This document shows positions 7,142-15,450 of a stretch of DNA of 39,808 nt, in pieces. The stretch spans positions 1 through 39,808 of the forward strand of contig CAMLLB010000036.1 in the NCBI GenBank assembly GCA_946480815.1, written 5' to 3'. Numbering within the stretch: position 1 is the stretch's first letter; each line of letters starts with the position of its first letter. Source of the stretch: an uncultured Flavobacteriales bacterium (GTDB lineage Bacteria; Bacteroidota; Bacteroidia; Flavobacteriales; Crocinitomicaceae). Below the pieces are notes generated by a model. It saw only the letters and a list, made by a program, of their open reading frames with translations, was not told the origin of the DNA and made no database searches. The translations under genes were made by a program, and so were the position numbers.

Positions 7142-8008
7142 TTATTTATCCCTAAACTGCTTCGGCGTTTCTCCCGCATGTTTCTTAAAGAACAAATGAA
7201 AATAAGGGTAGTTTTCAAAGCCCAGTTCATCGGCTATTTCCTGGATACTTTTCGGGTCGCTTACCAATTTGCGTTTAGCTTCCAGGATCAGGCGCTCGGC
7301 AATCAATTGAGAAGTACTTTTCCCGGTGCAGGACAAACAAATCCGGTGCAGGTGCTTAGTGGTCATGGCCAGTTCAGAAGCATAGAAAGAAGCGTTTTTT
7401 TGCCGGATATAATGTTCGTCGAGTAATTTGATGAAACGGTGGAAATGGTCCTGGTACAAATGGTTCTTTTGGACCGTAGGTGCCGTTTGCTGCGCATAGA
7501 TCCGGGTAAGATCGGCATAAATCAATTGGCTCAGGCTCGCAATTTTCAGAAAGGAATGTTTCGTGTTTTTCGTGTATTCAGACATAATCTCCGACAAGCG
7601 CTGTTGTAAAATAATTGCCGTTTCTTCTGTGATTTCCAGTTTCGGATTGGAATCCCTGGACTGGAAGAACGGCCATTGGTACAATTCAAAATGAGTGACA
7701 TACAACTTGTAAAAGTCTTCCGAATGGAAAAAGATCCAGCCTTCCGCTTCTTCTTCAAATTCCCAATGGTGGATCTGTTCCGGTTGAAGAAAGAAAATGC
7801 TGTTGGGGTGAATGGTGTAAGAATTGAAATCAATATCGTGTCTTCCTTTTCCTTTCTCAAAGAAAACCGTCAGATAGAAATCGTGTTTGTGCGGATGCGT
7901 AATGTCCGAATGGTATTTTTTCAGATGTTCCGAAAAACGATTTACATAAAAAGCCTGTAACAAGCCGTTTTCGTCAAATTTTTCTATAGGAAGCCTCGGG
8001 AATTTCAT
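7142..8008 (-). CDS. AraC-family transcriptional regulator
   Basis: A 288-residue regulator. The N-terminal half has the cupin-like AraC sensory fold (HPHKHDFYLTVFFEKGKGRHDID, then SIFFLQPEQIHHWEFEEEAEGW). The C-terminal 100 residues contain the two helix-turn-helix motifs: ASELAMTTKHLHRICLSCTGKS and SIQEIADELGFENYPYFHLFFKKHAGETPKQFR. The second HTH fits the AraC signature well. It should bind DNA in response to a small molecule not identifiable here. I chose the ATG at 8008. The frame extends to 8131, but that would overlap the start of the divergent DUF983 gene and its promoter. It is divergent from DUF983, which may be a target. Confidence 0.93.
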   Translation of the reverse strand: MKFPRLPIEKFDENGLLQAFYVNRFSEHLKKYHSDITHPHKHDFYLTVFFEKGKGRHDIDFNSYTIHPNSIFFLQPEQIHHWEFEEEAEGWIFFHSEDFYKLYVTHFELYQWPFFQSRDSNPKLEITEETAIILQQRLSEIMSEYTKNTKHSFLKIASLSQLIYADLTRIYAQQTAPTVQKNHLYQDHFHRFIKLLDEHYIRQKNASFYASELAMTTKHLHRICLSCTGKSTSQLIAERLILEAKRKLVSDPKSIQEIADELGFENYPYFHLFFKKHAGETPKQFRDK

Positions 8009-8063
8009 CCTTAAAGGTATTAAAAATGTCCGAATAGTGTAATTATTTGGGTTAAAGAATAAA

Positions 8064-8077
8064 GAACCAAAAGGTTC
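8064..8077. promoter_or_regulatory. possible operator, GAACC-N4-GGTTC palindrome
   Basis: A 5-bp inverted repeat GAACC/GGTTC with a 4-nt spacer lies between the divergent AraC-type and DUF983 genes, just upstream of the DUF983 -7 box. Its position would allow repression or activation of either gene. AraC proteins more often use direct repeats, so this is tentative. Confidence 0.3.
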
Positions 8078-8085
8078 GTTCCCGG

Positions 8086-8093
8086 TAACTTTG
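8086..8093 (+). promoter_or_regulatory. -7 box TAACTTTG of the DUF983 gene
   Basis: TAACTTTG is a perfect TAnnTTTG match 12 nt before the ATG at 8106. No TTTG sits at the usual -33 distance (the nearest is at 8046-8049, 36 nt away), so the promoter may need an activator. Confidence 0.6.
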
Positions 8094-8105
8094 TAAAAAA
8101 AAGAG

Positions 8106-8447
8106 ATGTCAGATTTTAAATGGGTACTCAATGGAACTTGTCCGATCTGCGGAAAAGGAAAAGTCTTCGAAACAAAAGGATCTTTACTGCATTTGAAAGC
8201 TCCGAAGATGTATGAGCGCTGCTCAGAATGTAATTACAAGTTCGATAAAGAGCCGGGTTATTTCTTTGGAGCAATGTATATCAGTTACGGAATGGCCATT
8301 GCGGAATTAATAGCCGTTTTCTTATTGATAACCTGGTTTGTTCCCCTTGGATTACTCTTTGGAATTATGTTCACGGTATTGATGCTGACGATGTTTTTCA
8401 ACTACCGTGTATCCCGGATCCTTTGGATCCATATTTTTCATGAGTAA
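8106..8447 (+). CDS. DUF983 family membrane protein
   Basis: A 113-residue protein with an N-terminal zinc-ribbon-like module, with cysteines C12, C15 (CPICGKG), C39 and C42 (CSEC). The characteristic EPGYFFGAMYISYGMA follows, then two membrane spans (about 60-80 and 83-101). This layout is that of DUF983, a family of small inner-membrane proteins of unknown function, widespread in Bacteroidota and Alphaproteobacteria. The last residues (SRILWIHIFHE) are cytoplasmic or periplasmic and short. It has a good -7 box and is divergent from an AraC-type regulator. Confidence 0.88.
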   Translation: MSDFKWVLNGTCPICGKGKVFETKGSLLHLKAPKMYERCSECNYKFDKEPGYFFGAMYISYGMAIAELIAVFLLITWFVPLGLLFGIMFTVLMLTMFFNYRVSRILWIHIFHE

Positions 8448-8861
8448 AACATCGTTTAAGATTTCTATTCAGGACTAAAATCATTCAACTTACTCAGGAT
8501 TGAAAAATGGCGATTAGGTGAACAAGATCGGGTACCTGTGCAGTAAATGACAGTAAATTTCTCATACTGTTTGAGGCGGTACGCTGAGTTTATGAGAAAT
8601 TCTGGCATGACCTGCTAACAGGTCGATCGGTTTACCCCCGCCTAGACCTTTTTGGCTCCACCTTTTTGTGGCAATGATAAAAAGGTGGAAAACTATTAGA
8701 GAAGTTGAAATCGTAGTTTTTTTGACTGGATGCCGATAGAAACATGAATTTGAAAACTCTAAGACATTAAATTTAGACTACTAAATCCATTTTCGTTCAT
8801 CTTGATTTTCAGTTGTATATAGAATTAGATATATTAGTTGCGCGCTACAAAATGAAAATAG
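8448..8861. other. 414-nt intergenic region, gene-free
   Basis: I see no coding sequence here. The middle (8556-8688) is a cluster of inverted repeats, listed separately. The last 100 nt are AT-rich and should contain the promoter of the amidase gene. The best candidate is TATATTAG at 8830-8837 (on the + strand), a one-mismatch relative of TAnnTTTG, with a TTG at 8813-8815 that is too close for a normal -33. Confidence 0.5.
8556..8688. repeat. cluster of three inverted repeats
   Basis: Three structures follow one another. AATTTCTCATA (8556-8566) pairs with TATGAGAAATT (8591-8601), 11 bp perfect. GACCTG-CTAA-CAGGTC is at 8609-8624. CCACCTTTTT (8658-8667) pairs with AAAAAGGTGG (8679-8688). The block resembles intergenic repeats that I recall from other flavobacteria. 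It carries no open frame, so it is a non-coding repeat or the remnant of a mobile sequence. Confidence 0.6.
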
Positions 8862-11800
8862 ATGAAGAAAATCCTACTATTCACAAGCTGTTTTTTCGGC
8901 TTTGCTTCGTTGGCACAAACAAGCCAGACGAATTTTGAGAGTTATTGCCAACAGGCATACAGCTCGTATCCGGCAATTCCAAAAGGAATTCTGGAAGCAG
9001 TTTCGTTTACTCAAACCCGGATGTCTTATTTGACTGCCTCTGAGTTAGAGTCTTGTTCGGGACTTCCGAAATCTTATGGCTTCCTGGGAATGGTAGCAAA
9101 AGGAAAAGGTTATTTCAAAGAGAACATGAAACTGGTTTCTCAGCTTTCAGGAGTTTCGCTGACACAAATGAAACAAGACCCGGCTGCGGAGATCAATGCT
9201 TTTGCAAAAGTGGTTGATGGTTACATGACAGAATTGAAAGGAAATTCGTTGCAAAATTCACTAAAGGAGATTTTTAGCAGGTTGTCTTATTTATCAGATT
9301 CAGGTCGTGTGAATGCGTATGCAAGGGATGCTGAATTATATGAACTGTTCCGTTTCCTGAATAAGGATGAGAATTCCGTTCTGTACCATTTCCCGAATTA
9401 CAATTTTGATTTGGTAAGCCTCTTTGGTGCCGAAAACCTGGCTGTGTTAAGTGCTCAAAAAGTAATTTTCTCCGAAACCGGTATCCAAACCAATTCCGGC
9501 CAGAAATACTTTCCGAAGAAAACAGGAACTTCTCTGAAATCTACAGAATACGCACCGGCAATCTGGAATCCTGCGCCTTCGTGTAATTTCAGTTCCAGAA
9601 GCGGGACCGCCATTTCTGCCATTACGATCCATACGATCCAGGGAACGTATGCGGGAGCAATTTCCTGGTCTCAGAATTGTTCTTCGAGCGTTTCTTACCA
9701 TTATGTGGTTCGTTCATCGGACGGGCAAGTAACCCAAATGGTACTGGAAGCAAATAAAGCCTGGCACGTGGGATCAGAAAATCCATATACGATCGGATAT
9801 GAGCACGAAGGTTATGTGAGCCAGGCGCAATGGTATACGAGTGCTTTGTACAACGCTTCCGCAGGAATTACGCGGGATATCTGCCAGAGCGGTTATGGAA
9901 TTAATCCGCTTAGAACATTTTCGGGTGCAGCAACAACCGGCACCAATGTATTGGGAGGTTGTACCAAGATCAAAGGCCATCAGCATTTCCCAAATCAAAC
10001 GCATACAGATCCGGGGATTTACTGGGATTGGGGGCTTTACTATCGTTTGGTGAATAACAATCCGACGCAAAATACGCTGAATGCAGCGAGTGGTACGTTT
10101 ACCGATACCGGGGGAAGCGGAGCCAATTACAGCAACGATCAACGCTATTTTACCCTAATTCAACCGGCAAATGCAAGTTCGGTAACCTTAAATTTTTCCA
10201 GTTTCTCTCTGGAGGCCAATTGGGACTACCTCTATATTTATGACGGGGCTACGAATAGTGCTCCCTTGATCGGAGTTTATACAGGAACAACTTCTCCAGG
10301 AACAATTACTTCATCCAGCGGAGCTTTGCTGATCGAATTCCGCAGTGATTGTGCTACGACTGCTGCCGGGTGGGTTGCAAACTGGACGAGTGTGATTACC
10401 AATCCTGCTTTAGGAGATGCAATTGCTCCGATGACAACGATCAGTGTTCCTGTTACCTGGGTTACACAAGACTTTACAGCAAGTTATACCGATACGGACA
10501 ATTCAGGAGGAAGCGGGATCGAGAAATCTTTTTACCAGGTGACAGATCTGAATGGAAGCGATTGGCGTGCGAATGGAACAAAAGGTTTTTTCAATGATAA
10601 TTTCGATCAGGCTGCGATCCATTCCAGCTGGACGTCCCAATCGGGGGTGTGGTCTTTGAGTGCCGGTAATTTGCTCCACAGTGATGAAGCCAATGGAAAT
10701 TCGAATCTCTGGGCAAGTGTTACCAGTAACCTGAGCAACCGCTACCTATACCACTGGGCGGGAGCTATGTCCGGAACCGGTACGAACCGAAGAGCGGGCC
10801 TGCATTATTTCTGCAGTGATCCGACTTTGACGAACCGGGGAAATTCCTATTTCGTGTTTTTCCGCCTGGACAACGATAAAATCCAGATCTACAAGGTTAC
10901 CAATGATGTTTACAGTTTGGTGGATGAAGTGAGTTATGACTTCAATACGGACCAATGGTATGACTACAAAGTGGCTTATGACCGAATTACGGGAAAGCAC
11001 CAGGTTTATGTCAATAATGTGCTTACAAGAACGTGGACAGATCCTGCTCCTTTAGCAAGCGGGAATTATATTTCCTTCCGGACAGGAAATTGCGTTTACA
11101 AGGTAAATGATCTGCGAGTGTATCGTTCAAGAAGTTCCAGTACAGCTATTTCGGTTGGTGCATCAGGTGATATGCGTTACGAAAGCCCGAATTCTTCTAC
11201 TGCTGCCGGACGGATCAAGTCGATCGTTCAGGACGTTGCAGGAAATTTATCGGCTGTTTCTTCCCAGGATGTGAAAATCGACTGGACAAGTCCTTCATCC
11301 ATTCAGACAGTTAACGATGGATTGTTTGCCGATGCATCAACAACAACCAGTAATTCAATGCTGGAAGCCAACTGGACGGTTTCTTCCGATACAAATTCAG
11401 ATATAGCAAACTATTGGGTGGCGATCGGTACGGCTCCAGGTGCCGAAGACATTGTTCCGTGGACGAATAACTATTGGAACACGAACGCAAGTATCGGTGG
11501 TTTGAACCTTACAACCGGAACCACTTATTATGTTTCCGTGAAAGCAGAAAACGGGGCGGGAGCTTTCTCTTCCATTATCTCTTCAAATGGTCAAACAGTA
11601 GTGTTGCCGACAAATCCTCCTTCAGCTTCGTTCCAGTTACAGAATACCTATGTTTGTTCAAATGATTCATTGCTTTTCCAAAATACGTCTGTTGACGGTA
11701 CAAGCTACTTATGGACATTCCAGGGTGGAACACCGGCCACGAGCACGGAGGTAAACCCGAAGATACAGTTTTCGGCTTCCGGTTCTTACCAGGTACAGTT

Positions 11801-12362
11801 GATCGCATACGGACCAACGGATTCGGATACTGTTCAGCAACTGATAGATATCCTGGTGAGTTTGCCGGTAATTGCGCAGTTTGATATCAATAATGATACC
11901 CTTTACTTACCGAATGCGGTTCTGAACTGTACCAATTTATCGTCCAATGCAAACGGTTATAACTGGGACTTTGGTGACGGAACTCAAAGTCAGGACGAAA
12001 ATCCATGGCACACGTATCCGGCAGCAGGAATTTACGAAGTGATGTTGACAGGTGTAAATGATGCTTGTCCGGATAATGCAACAATGAAGTTGGTCCATGT
12101 GATCGATCTTGCAGGAATAAGTGATCCGGACGACTTTAAATTCAACGTGTATCCGAATCCGGCTACCGATCTTTTGATCATCGAATCGGAAGAAGTGGGA
12201 GGAATGCTTGTGTTAACGGATTGTTTGGGAAGAGTTGTTCGCGAGAAGAAAATGAATGCTAAGTTAACGGAATTGAGACTGACTGATTTATCAGGTGGAA
12301 TGTATCAATTGGTTTACACTGTCGGCGGAAAGCATGTGCAAAAATCTGTTGTGAAACACTAA
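8862..12362 (+). CDS. secreted N-acetylmuramoyl-L-alanine amidase, multidomain, T9SS cargo
   Basis: A 1166-residue exported protein. Signal peptide at 1-19 (MKKILLFTSCFFGFASLAQ). Residues about 35-125 resemble a lysozyme/SLT fold (GILEAVSFTQTRM, GLPKSYGFLGM), but Q51 stands where the catalytic Glu is expected. Residues about 235-400 form an Amidase_2 domain that would cleave the MurNAc-L-alanine bond; likely zinc ligands are H257 (ITIHTIQG) and H381 with D383 (THTDPG), with E314 nearby. A CUB-like domain (about 405-510), a LamG-like domain (about 575-755), a fibronectin-III-like domain and two PKD-like domains (about 925-1085) follow. The last 70 residues (VYPNPATD onward) are a type A T9SS sorting domain. 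A strong terminator follows. It probably degrades foreign peptidoglycan outside the cell. Confidence 0.88.
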   Translation: MKKILLFTSCFFGFASLAQTSQTNFESYCQQAYSSYPAIPKGILEAVSFTQTRMSYLTASELESCSGLPKSYGFLGMVAKGKGYFKENMKLVSQLSGVSLTQMKQDPAAEINAFAKVVDGYMTELKGNSLQNSLKEIFSRLSYLSDSGRVNAYARDAELYELFRFLNKDENSVLYHFPNYNFDLVSLFGAENLAVLSAQKVIFSETGIQTNSGQKYFPKKTGTSLKSTEYAPAIWNPAPSCNFSSRSGTAISAITIHTIQGTYAGAISWSQNCSSSVSYHYVVRSSDGQVTQMVLEANKAWHVGSENPYTIGYEHEGYVSQAQWYTSALYNASAGITRDICQSGYGINPLRTFSGAATTGTNVLGGCTKIKGHQHFPNQTHTDPGIYWDWGLYYRLVNNNPTQNTLNAASGTFTDTGGSGANYSNDQRYFTLIQPANASSVTLNFSSFSLEANWDYLYIYDGATNSAPLIGVYTGTTSPGTITSSSGALLIEFRSDCATTAAGWVANWTSVITNPALGDAIAPMTTISVPVTWVTQDFTASYTDTDNSGGSGIEKSFYQVTDLNGSDWRANGTKGFFNDNFDQAAIHSSWTSQSGVWSLSAGNLLHSDEANGNSNLWASVTSNLSNRYLYHWAGAMSGTGTNRRAGLHYFCSDPTLTNRGNSYFVFFRLDNDKIQIYKVTNDVYSLVDEVSYDFNTDQWYDYKVAYDRITGKHQVYVNNVLTRTWTDPAPLASGNYISFRTGNCVYKVNDLRVYRSRSSSTAISVGASGDMRYESPNSSTAAGRIKSIVQDVAGNLSAVSSQDVKIDWTSPSSIQTVNDGLFADASTTTSNSMLEANWTVSSDTNSDIANYWVAIGTAPGAEDIVPWTNNYWNTNASIGGLNLTTGTTYYVSVKAENGAGAFSSIISSNGQTVVLPTNPPSASFQLQNTYVCSNDSLLFQNTSVDGTSYLWTFQGGTPATSTEVNPKIQFSASGSYQVQLIAYGPTDSDTVQQLIDILVSLPVIAQFDINNDTLYLPNAVLNCTNLSSNANGYNWDFGDGTQSQDENPWHTYPAAGIYEVMLTGVNDACPDNATMKLVHVIDLAGISDPDDFKFNVYPNPATDLLIIESEEVGGMLVLTDCLGRVVREKKMNAKLTELRLTDLSGGMYQLVYTVGGKHVQKSVVKH

Positions 12363-12527
12363 ATTCAGGAAATCCAAAAAACGATTTTGTTCAAAATTGA
12401 CGGTTAAAAAACTGAAAACTGCTTTAGAGAAAAACGGGAAGGAGAAAACCAAAGTTGCACTGTAAATTTGGCGTATCCTAAGTAGGTAAAGAAATTAGAG
12501 CCTACTTCCTAAATCTAATAGTTAGTT

Positions 12528-12562
12528 GCCATCTTTTGCGTAAAAGTAAAGATGGCTTTTTT
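12528..12562 (+). terminator. rho-independent terminator of the amidase gene
   Basis: Stem GCCATCTTT (12528-12536) pairs with AAAGATGGC (12548-12556), followed by TTTTTT. It lies 165 nt after the amidase stop codon on the + strand. The stretch between is AT-rich with no gene. Confidence 0.8.
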
Positions 12563-12580
12563 ATAGCGTAAAATTTTGGA

Positions 12581-12618
12581 AATAAAAAACCCCGACGATT
12601 CATTCGAATGTCGGGGTT
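12581..12618 (-). terminator. rho-independent terminator of prs-rplY
   Basis: On the reverse strand a stem AACCCCGAC/GTCGGGGTT (12610-12618 with 12588-12596) is followed by TTTTTTATTT. It lies 20 nt after the rplY stop. The same CCCCGAC stem is used at 19083-19114. Confidence 0.85.
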
Positions 12619-12638
12619 CTGTTTAGATATTCTGAATC

Positions 12639-13223
12639 TTATTCATCATCATCGTCATCAGCCTCAGCAGCTTTAGAAGCTCCACGAGCCATTTTAACAG
12701 CTACTACAACTGCGTTTTTCGCTTCAGAGATAGATAAACCATCGTTTTCCAAATCTTTCACACGAATAGATTGTCCGATACGCAATTTAGTAATATCGAT
12801 TACGATAGCCTCTGGCAAATCTGCCGGAAGACCAACTACACGTAAACGACGGAAAACCTGCATCAAACGACCTCCCGCTAATACACCACGGGAAGCACCT
12901 GTCAAACGAACTGGCAATGCCACTTTAACCGGCTTCTTAGAATCTAATTCCAAAAAGTCAATGTGCATTACTTTATCCGTGATAGGATTTTGTTGGATCT
13001 CCTGGATGATCGCGTTTGTTTTTTTACCGTCAATATCCAATTCGATATTGAAAACATCAGGGTTAAAAACCAATTTTTCAACTTTAATGTCTGGAAGAGA
13101 AAAATGTGTTTGAGTTCCTTGTCCGTAAAGAACACATGGAACCTGCCCTGAGTCTCTCAAAGCTTTAGCATCTTTCTTCCCTACGTTCGCGCGTGGCGAA
13201 CCGCTCAATTGTGCTACTTTCAT
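12639..13223 (-). CDS. rplY: 50S ribosomal protein L25/general stress protein Ctc
   Basis: A 194-residue L25 of the long (TL5/Ctc) type. The N-terminal domain (about 1-90), with SGSPRANVGKKDAKALRDSGQVPCVLYG and the conserved IDFLELD, binds 5S rRNA. The C-terminal beta domain (about 95-180) carries PVRLTGASRGVLAGGRLMQVFRRLRV and the typical NDGLSISEAKNAVVVAVK end. The tail is acidic (DDDDDE). It follows prs after a 43-nt spacer that contains a short palindrome, in the gene order prs-rplY common in bacteria. A terminator follows directly, so the two genes form one transcript from the prs promoter. Confidence 0.97.
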   Translation of the reverse strand: MKVAQLSGSPRANVGKKDAKALRDSGQVPCVLYGQGTQTHFSLPDIKVEKLVFNPDVFNIELDIDGKKTNAIIQEIQQNPITDKVMHIDFLELDSKKPVKVALPVRLTGASRGVLAGGRLMQVFRRLRVVGLPADLPEAIVIDITKLRIGQSIRVKDLENDGLSISEAKNAVVVAVKMARGASKAAEADDDDDE

Positions 13224-13245
13224 GTTTGTTTTTATTTATTTATCA

Positions 13246-13259
13246 TCCGCCTTGGCGGA
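13246..13259. repeat. short palindrome in the prs-rplY spacer
   Basis: TCCGCCTTGGCGGA, which can fold as a 5-bp stem with a CTTG loop, lies in the 43-nt gap between prs and rplY. It belongs with the similar TCCG...CGGA palindromes at 17499-17516 and 24583-24600. There is no T-run after it on the transcribed (reverse) strand, so it is unlikely to end transcription. Confidence 0.5.
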
Positions 13260-13266
13260 CTCTTTT

Positions 13267-14202
13267 TTACGAAATTATAAAATGTGTGCTGATGGATTCG
13301 TTTTTAACCAGGCGATCGATCACATCTGCAAACAGATCAGCCACGGTAATTACCCGAATCTTATCACTTTTCTCTTTTAACGGGATCGTATCAGTTACGA
13401 TCAGCTCCGTTAACTTCGAGTTATTAATACGTTCGTAAGCAGGTCCTGACAACACAGCATGTGTACAGAATGCACGAACACTATTTGCTCCTTTTTCCAT
13501 GAATAATTCAGCAGCCTTTGTCAAAGTTCCTGCCGTATCACACATATCGTCTACCAAAATCACATCTTTTCCTGCAACGTCTCCGATTACAGTCATTTCC
13601 GCTACTTCGTTTGCTTTCTTACGGTGTTTGTGACAAATAGCCAAACCGGTATCCAACTTCTTGGCGTAAGCATTCGCACGTTTTGCACCACCTGCATCCG
13701 GAGCAGCCATAATCAGGTTACCGTTATCCAAAGCCTTCATTTCGTTGAAGAACAAAGTTGAAGCAAATAAATGGTCCACCGGAACTTCAAAGAATCCTTG
13801 AATTTGATCGGCGTGTAAATCCATGGTCATCACACGGTCAACACCCGCAGCCATCAACATATTTGCGATCAATTTCGCACCGATAGCAACTCTTGGTTTA
13901 TCCTTTCGGTCCTGGCGGGCAAATCCGAAATAAGGGATAACAGCAATAATTTTACGTGCAGAAGCACGTTTTGCTGCATCAACCATCAACAACATTTCGA
14001 ATAAATTCTCTGTTGGAGGCATGGTAGACTGAACGATAAATACGTCTTGACCACGCACTGTTTCTTCAAATGACGGTTGAAATTCACCATCACTGAATTC
14101 AGTAACTTTTACATCACCCAAGCTAGCTCCAAATTTGGTAGCTATTTGTTCTGCAAGCGATTTGGACGCTCTTCCTGCAAAAATTTTTACGCCGTAAGAC
14201 AT
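13267..14202 (-). CDS. prs: ribose-phosphate pyrophosphokinase
   Basis: A 311-residue PRPP synthase, which makes phosphoribosyl pyrophosphate from ribose 5-phosphate and ATP for nucleotide, His, Trp and NAD synthesis. Visible motifs are FSDGEF near the ATP site, ARQDRKDKPRV in the flexible loop, MDLHADQIQGFF for divalent metal and ribose phosphate, and the PRPP-binding VILVDDMCDTAGTLTKA. Length is standard. The ATG at 14202 follows a perfect -7 box 22 nt upstream. It is co-transcribed with rplY. Confidence 0.97.
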   Translation of the reverse strand: MSYGVKIFAGRASKSLAEQIATKFGASLGDVKVTEFSDGEFQPSFEETVRGQDVFIVQSTMPPTENLFEMLLMVDAAKRASARKIIAVIPYFGFARQDRKDKPRVAIGAKLIANMLMAAGVDRVMTMDLHADQIQGFFEVPVDHLFASTLFFNEMKALDNGNLIMAAPDAGGAKRANAYAKKLDTGLAICHKHRKKANEVAEMTVIGDVAGKDVILVDDMCDTAGTLTKAAELFMEKGANSVRAFCTHAVLSGPAYERINNSKLTELIVTDTIPLKEKSDKIRVITVADLFADVIDRLVKNESISTHFIIS

Positions 14203-14224
14203 GATCTTTACCGTTTTAAGAGCG

Positions 14225-14232
14225 CAAAGATA
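14225..14232 (-). promoter_or_regulatory. -7 box TATCTTTG of prs
   Basis: The reverse strand reads TATCTTTG, a perfect TAnnTTTG match, 22 nt before the prs ATG. This separates prs-rplY from the operon upstream at 14281-17439. Confidence 0.65.
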
Positions 14233-14280
14233 GCAATAATATCCGAAACGGCATTATTTTTTAGCGGACTTCGAAACGAT

Positions 14281-15450
14281 TTAGTCTTTGGTTTTTCGTT
14301 TCCGGGATAACCATCTTGGAAGAATAATTGATCCGATGATCAAATAGGGAAAATAGGAGATCAAACGCCACAAAACAGCCATCGTTCCCAAAAGGATAAT
14401 ACTTGCACTGAATTCGGACAGCAACTCACCGAATGCCCATTCTGCAACACCACTTCCCCCGGGAGTAGGAGAAATCCGAAGGAACATCCATAACACAAAT
14501 TGTTTGGTGAAGATCTGTGCTTGCTGTAAAAACCCAAGACTTAAAAAAGCCTGCATGATGAAATTGATCACCAGGAAACGGGACGACCAGGAGAAAACAG
14601 TGGCACCGAAAGCTTTTAACCAAAAGGAAAAGGGTTCTTTTCTCATTTCAACCGCAGTGGATCTTACATCATTGCCTGTTTTTTCTGCACTCGGCCGGAA
14701 ACGTTTCAGGAACGGAATCCGGGTGATGAATGTGAGCAGGTGAAAGACCAGTTTCGGATACAAAACGATGCTGGAAAAGAGTACCAGGCAAAGTATCGCG
14801 AAAATGAAAAAACCTGTCCAGAAAACAGCCATCATGGATTCATTCCCTGTGTTTGGGAATAATTTTCCTGCGGGGATAAAAAGAAACAGCAAGGGAATGA
14901 TGACAACATAAAACAGGTTGTCCAGGAATGCGGTCAGGATTACGATAGCTGTTGCGCGCCCCAGCGCGATCTTTTCGCGATTTAAAATGAACATGGCAAC
15001 GGTTGCACCGCTCATAACCCCGGGTGCCAATGCTGAAGCGAATTCCCAAAGCATAATCACATGGAAGGATTGCCGCCAGCTCAATTGCTTTTTGGTCAGG
15101 ATCCGGATTCGCAGCATATAGCCCAAATCGCGGCCGACCATTCCAAGAAGTGCAAGAAACAACCAAAAAAAAGTAGAACTGTTCCATGAAATGTCTGATA
15201 ACACTTCATAAGCGGATTTTTTTTCGAAATCCCCTTTGGGAACCAGGGCAAAATCTCCTGGGTCGTTATAATCGATTCGCTTATTATTGTTGAAATCCTC
15301 CCATTTGTAACTTCCTGTTCCTTTTTCCACTTCGTGCATTTCAGTCCGCGTAAAACTGTAAATGAGAATTCCACCTGAAATTGAAACACCAATCAGCAAC
15401 GCGAGATAAATCCTCCATTTACTAAAGGTTTTTTCAATGGATTCACTCAT
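14281..15450 (-). CDS. YbhN/lysylphosphatidylglycerol synthase TM-domain family membrane protein
   Basis: A 389-residue membrane protein with about eight spans and the motifs of the UPF0104/YbhN group: WEFASALAPGVMSGATVAMFILNREKIALGRATAIVILTAFLDN and the late SPTPGGSGVAEWAFG. The group contains the membrane half of lysylphosphatidylglycerol synthases (MprF). The cytoplasmic aminoacyl transfer domain is absent, so transferase activity is not supported; a lipid-transport or flippase-like role is possible. A soluble insert with YKWEDFNNNKRIDYNDPGD at about 45-65 looks calcium-binding-like (dockerin/EF-like, DFNNNKRID). I chose the ATG at 15450, in an ATGAGTGA overlap with the upstream lipoprotein stop, which suggests translational coupling. 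A longer frame to 15513 is less likely. Confidence 0.88.
   Translation of the reverse strand: MSESIEKTFSKWRIYLALLIGVSISGGILIYSFTRTEMHEVEKGTGSYKWEDFNNNKRIDYNDPGDFALVPKGDFEKKSAYEVLSDISWNSSTFFWLFLALLGMVGRDLGYMLRIRILTKKQLSWRQSFHVIMLWEFASALAPGVMSGATVAMFILNREKIALGRATAIVILTAFLDNLFYVVIIPLLFLFIPAGKLFPNTGNESMMAVFWTGFFIFAILCLVLFSSIVLYPKLVFHLLTFITRIPFLKRFRPSAEKTGNDVRSTAVEMRKEPFSFWLKAFGATVFSWSSRFLVINFIMQAFLSLGFLQQAQIFTKQFVLWMFLRISPTPGGSGVAEWAFGELLSEFSASIILLGTMAVLWRLISYFPYLIIGSIILPRWLSRKRKTKD

Noticed and set aside
8131..8131. Longer start of the AraC-type gene at 8131
   Set aside because: It would overlap the DUF983 promoter and start codon; the ATG at 8008 gives a normal AraC-family protein.
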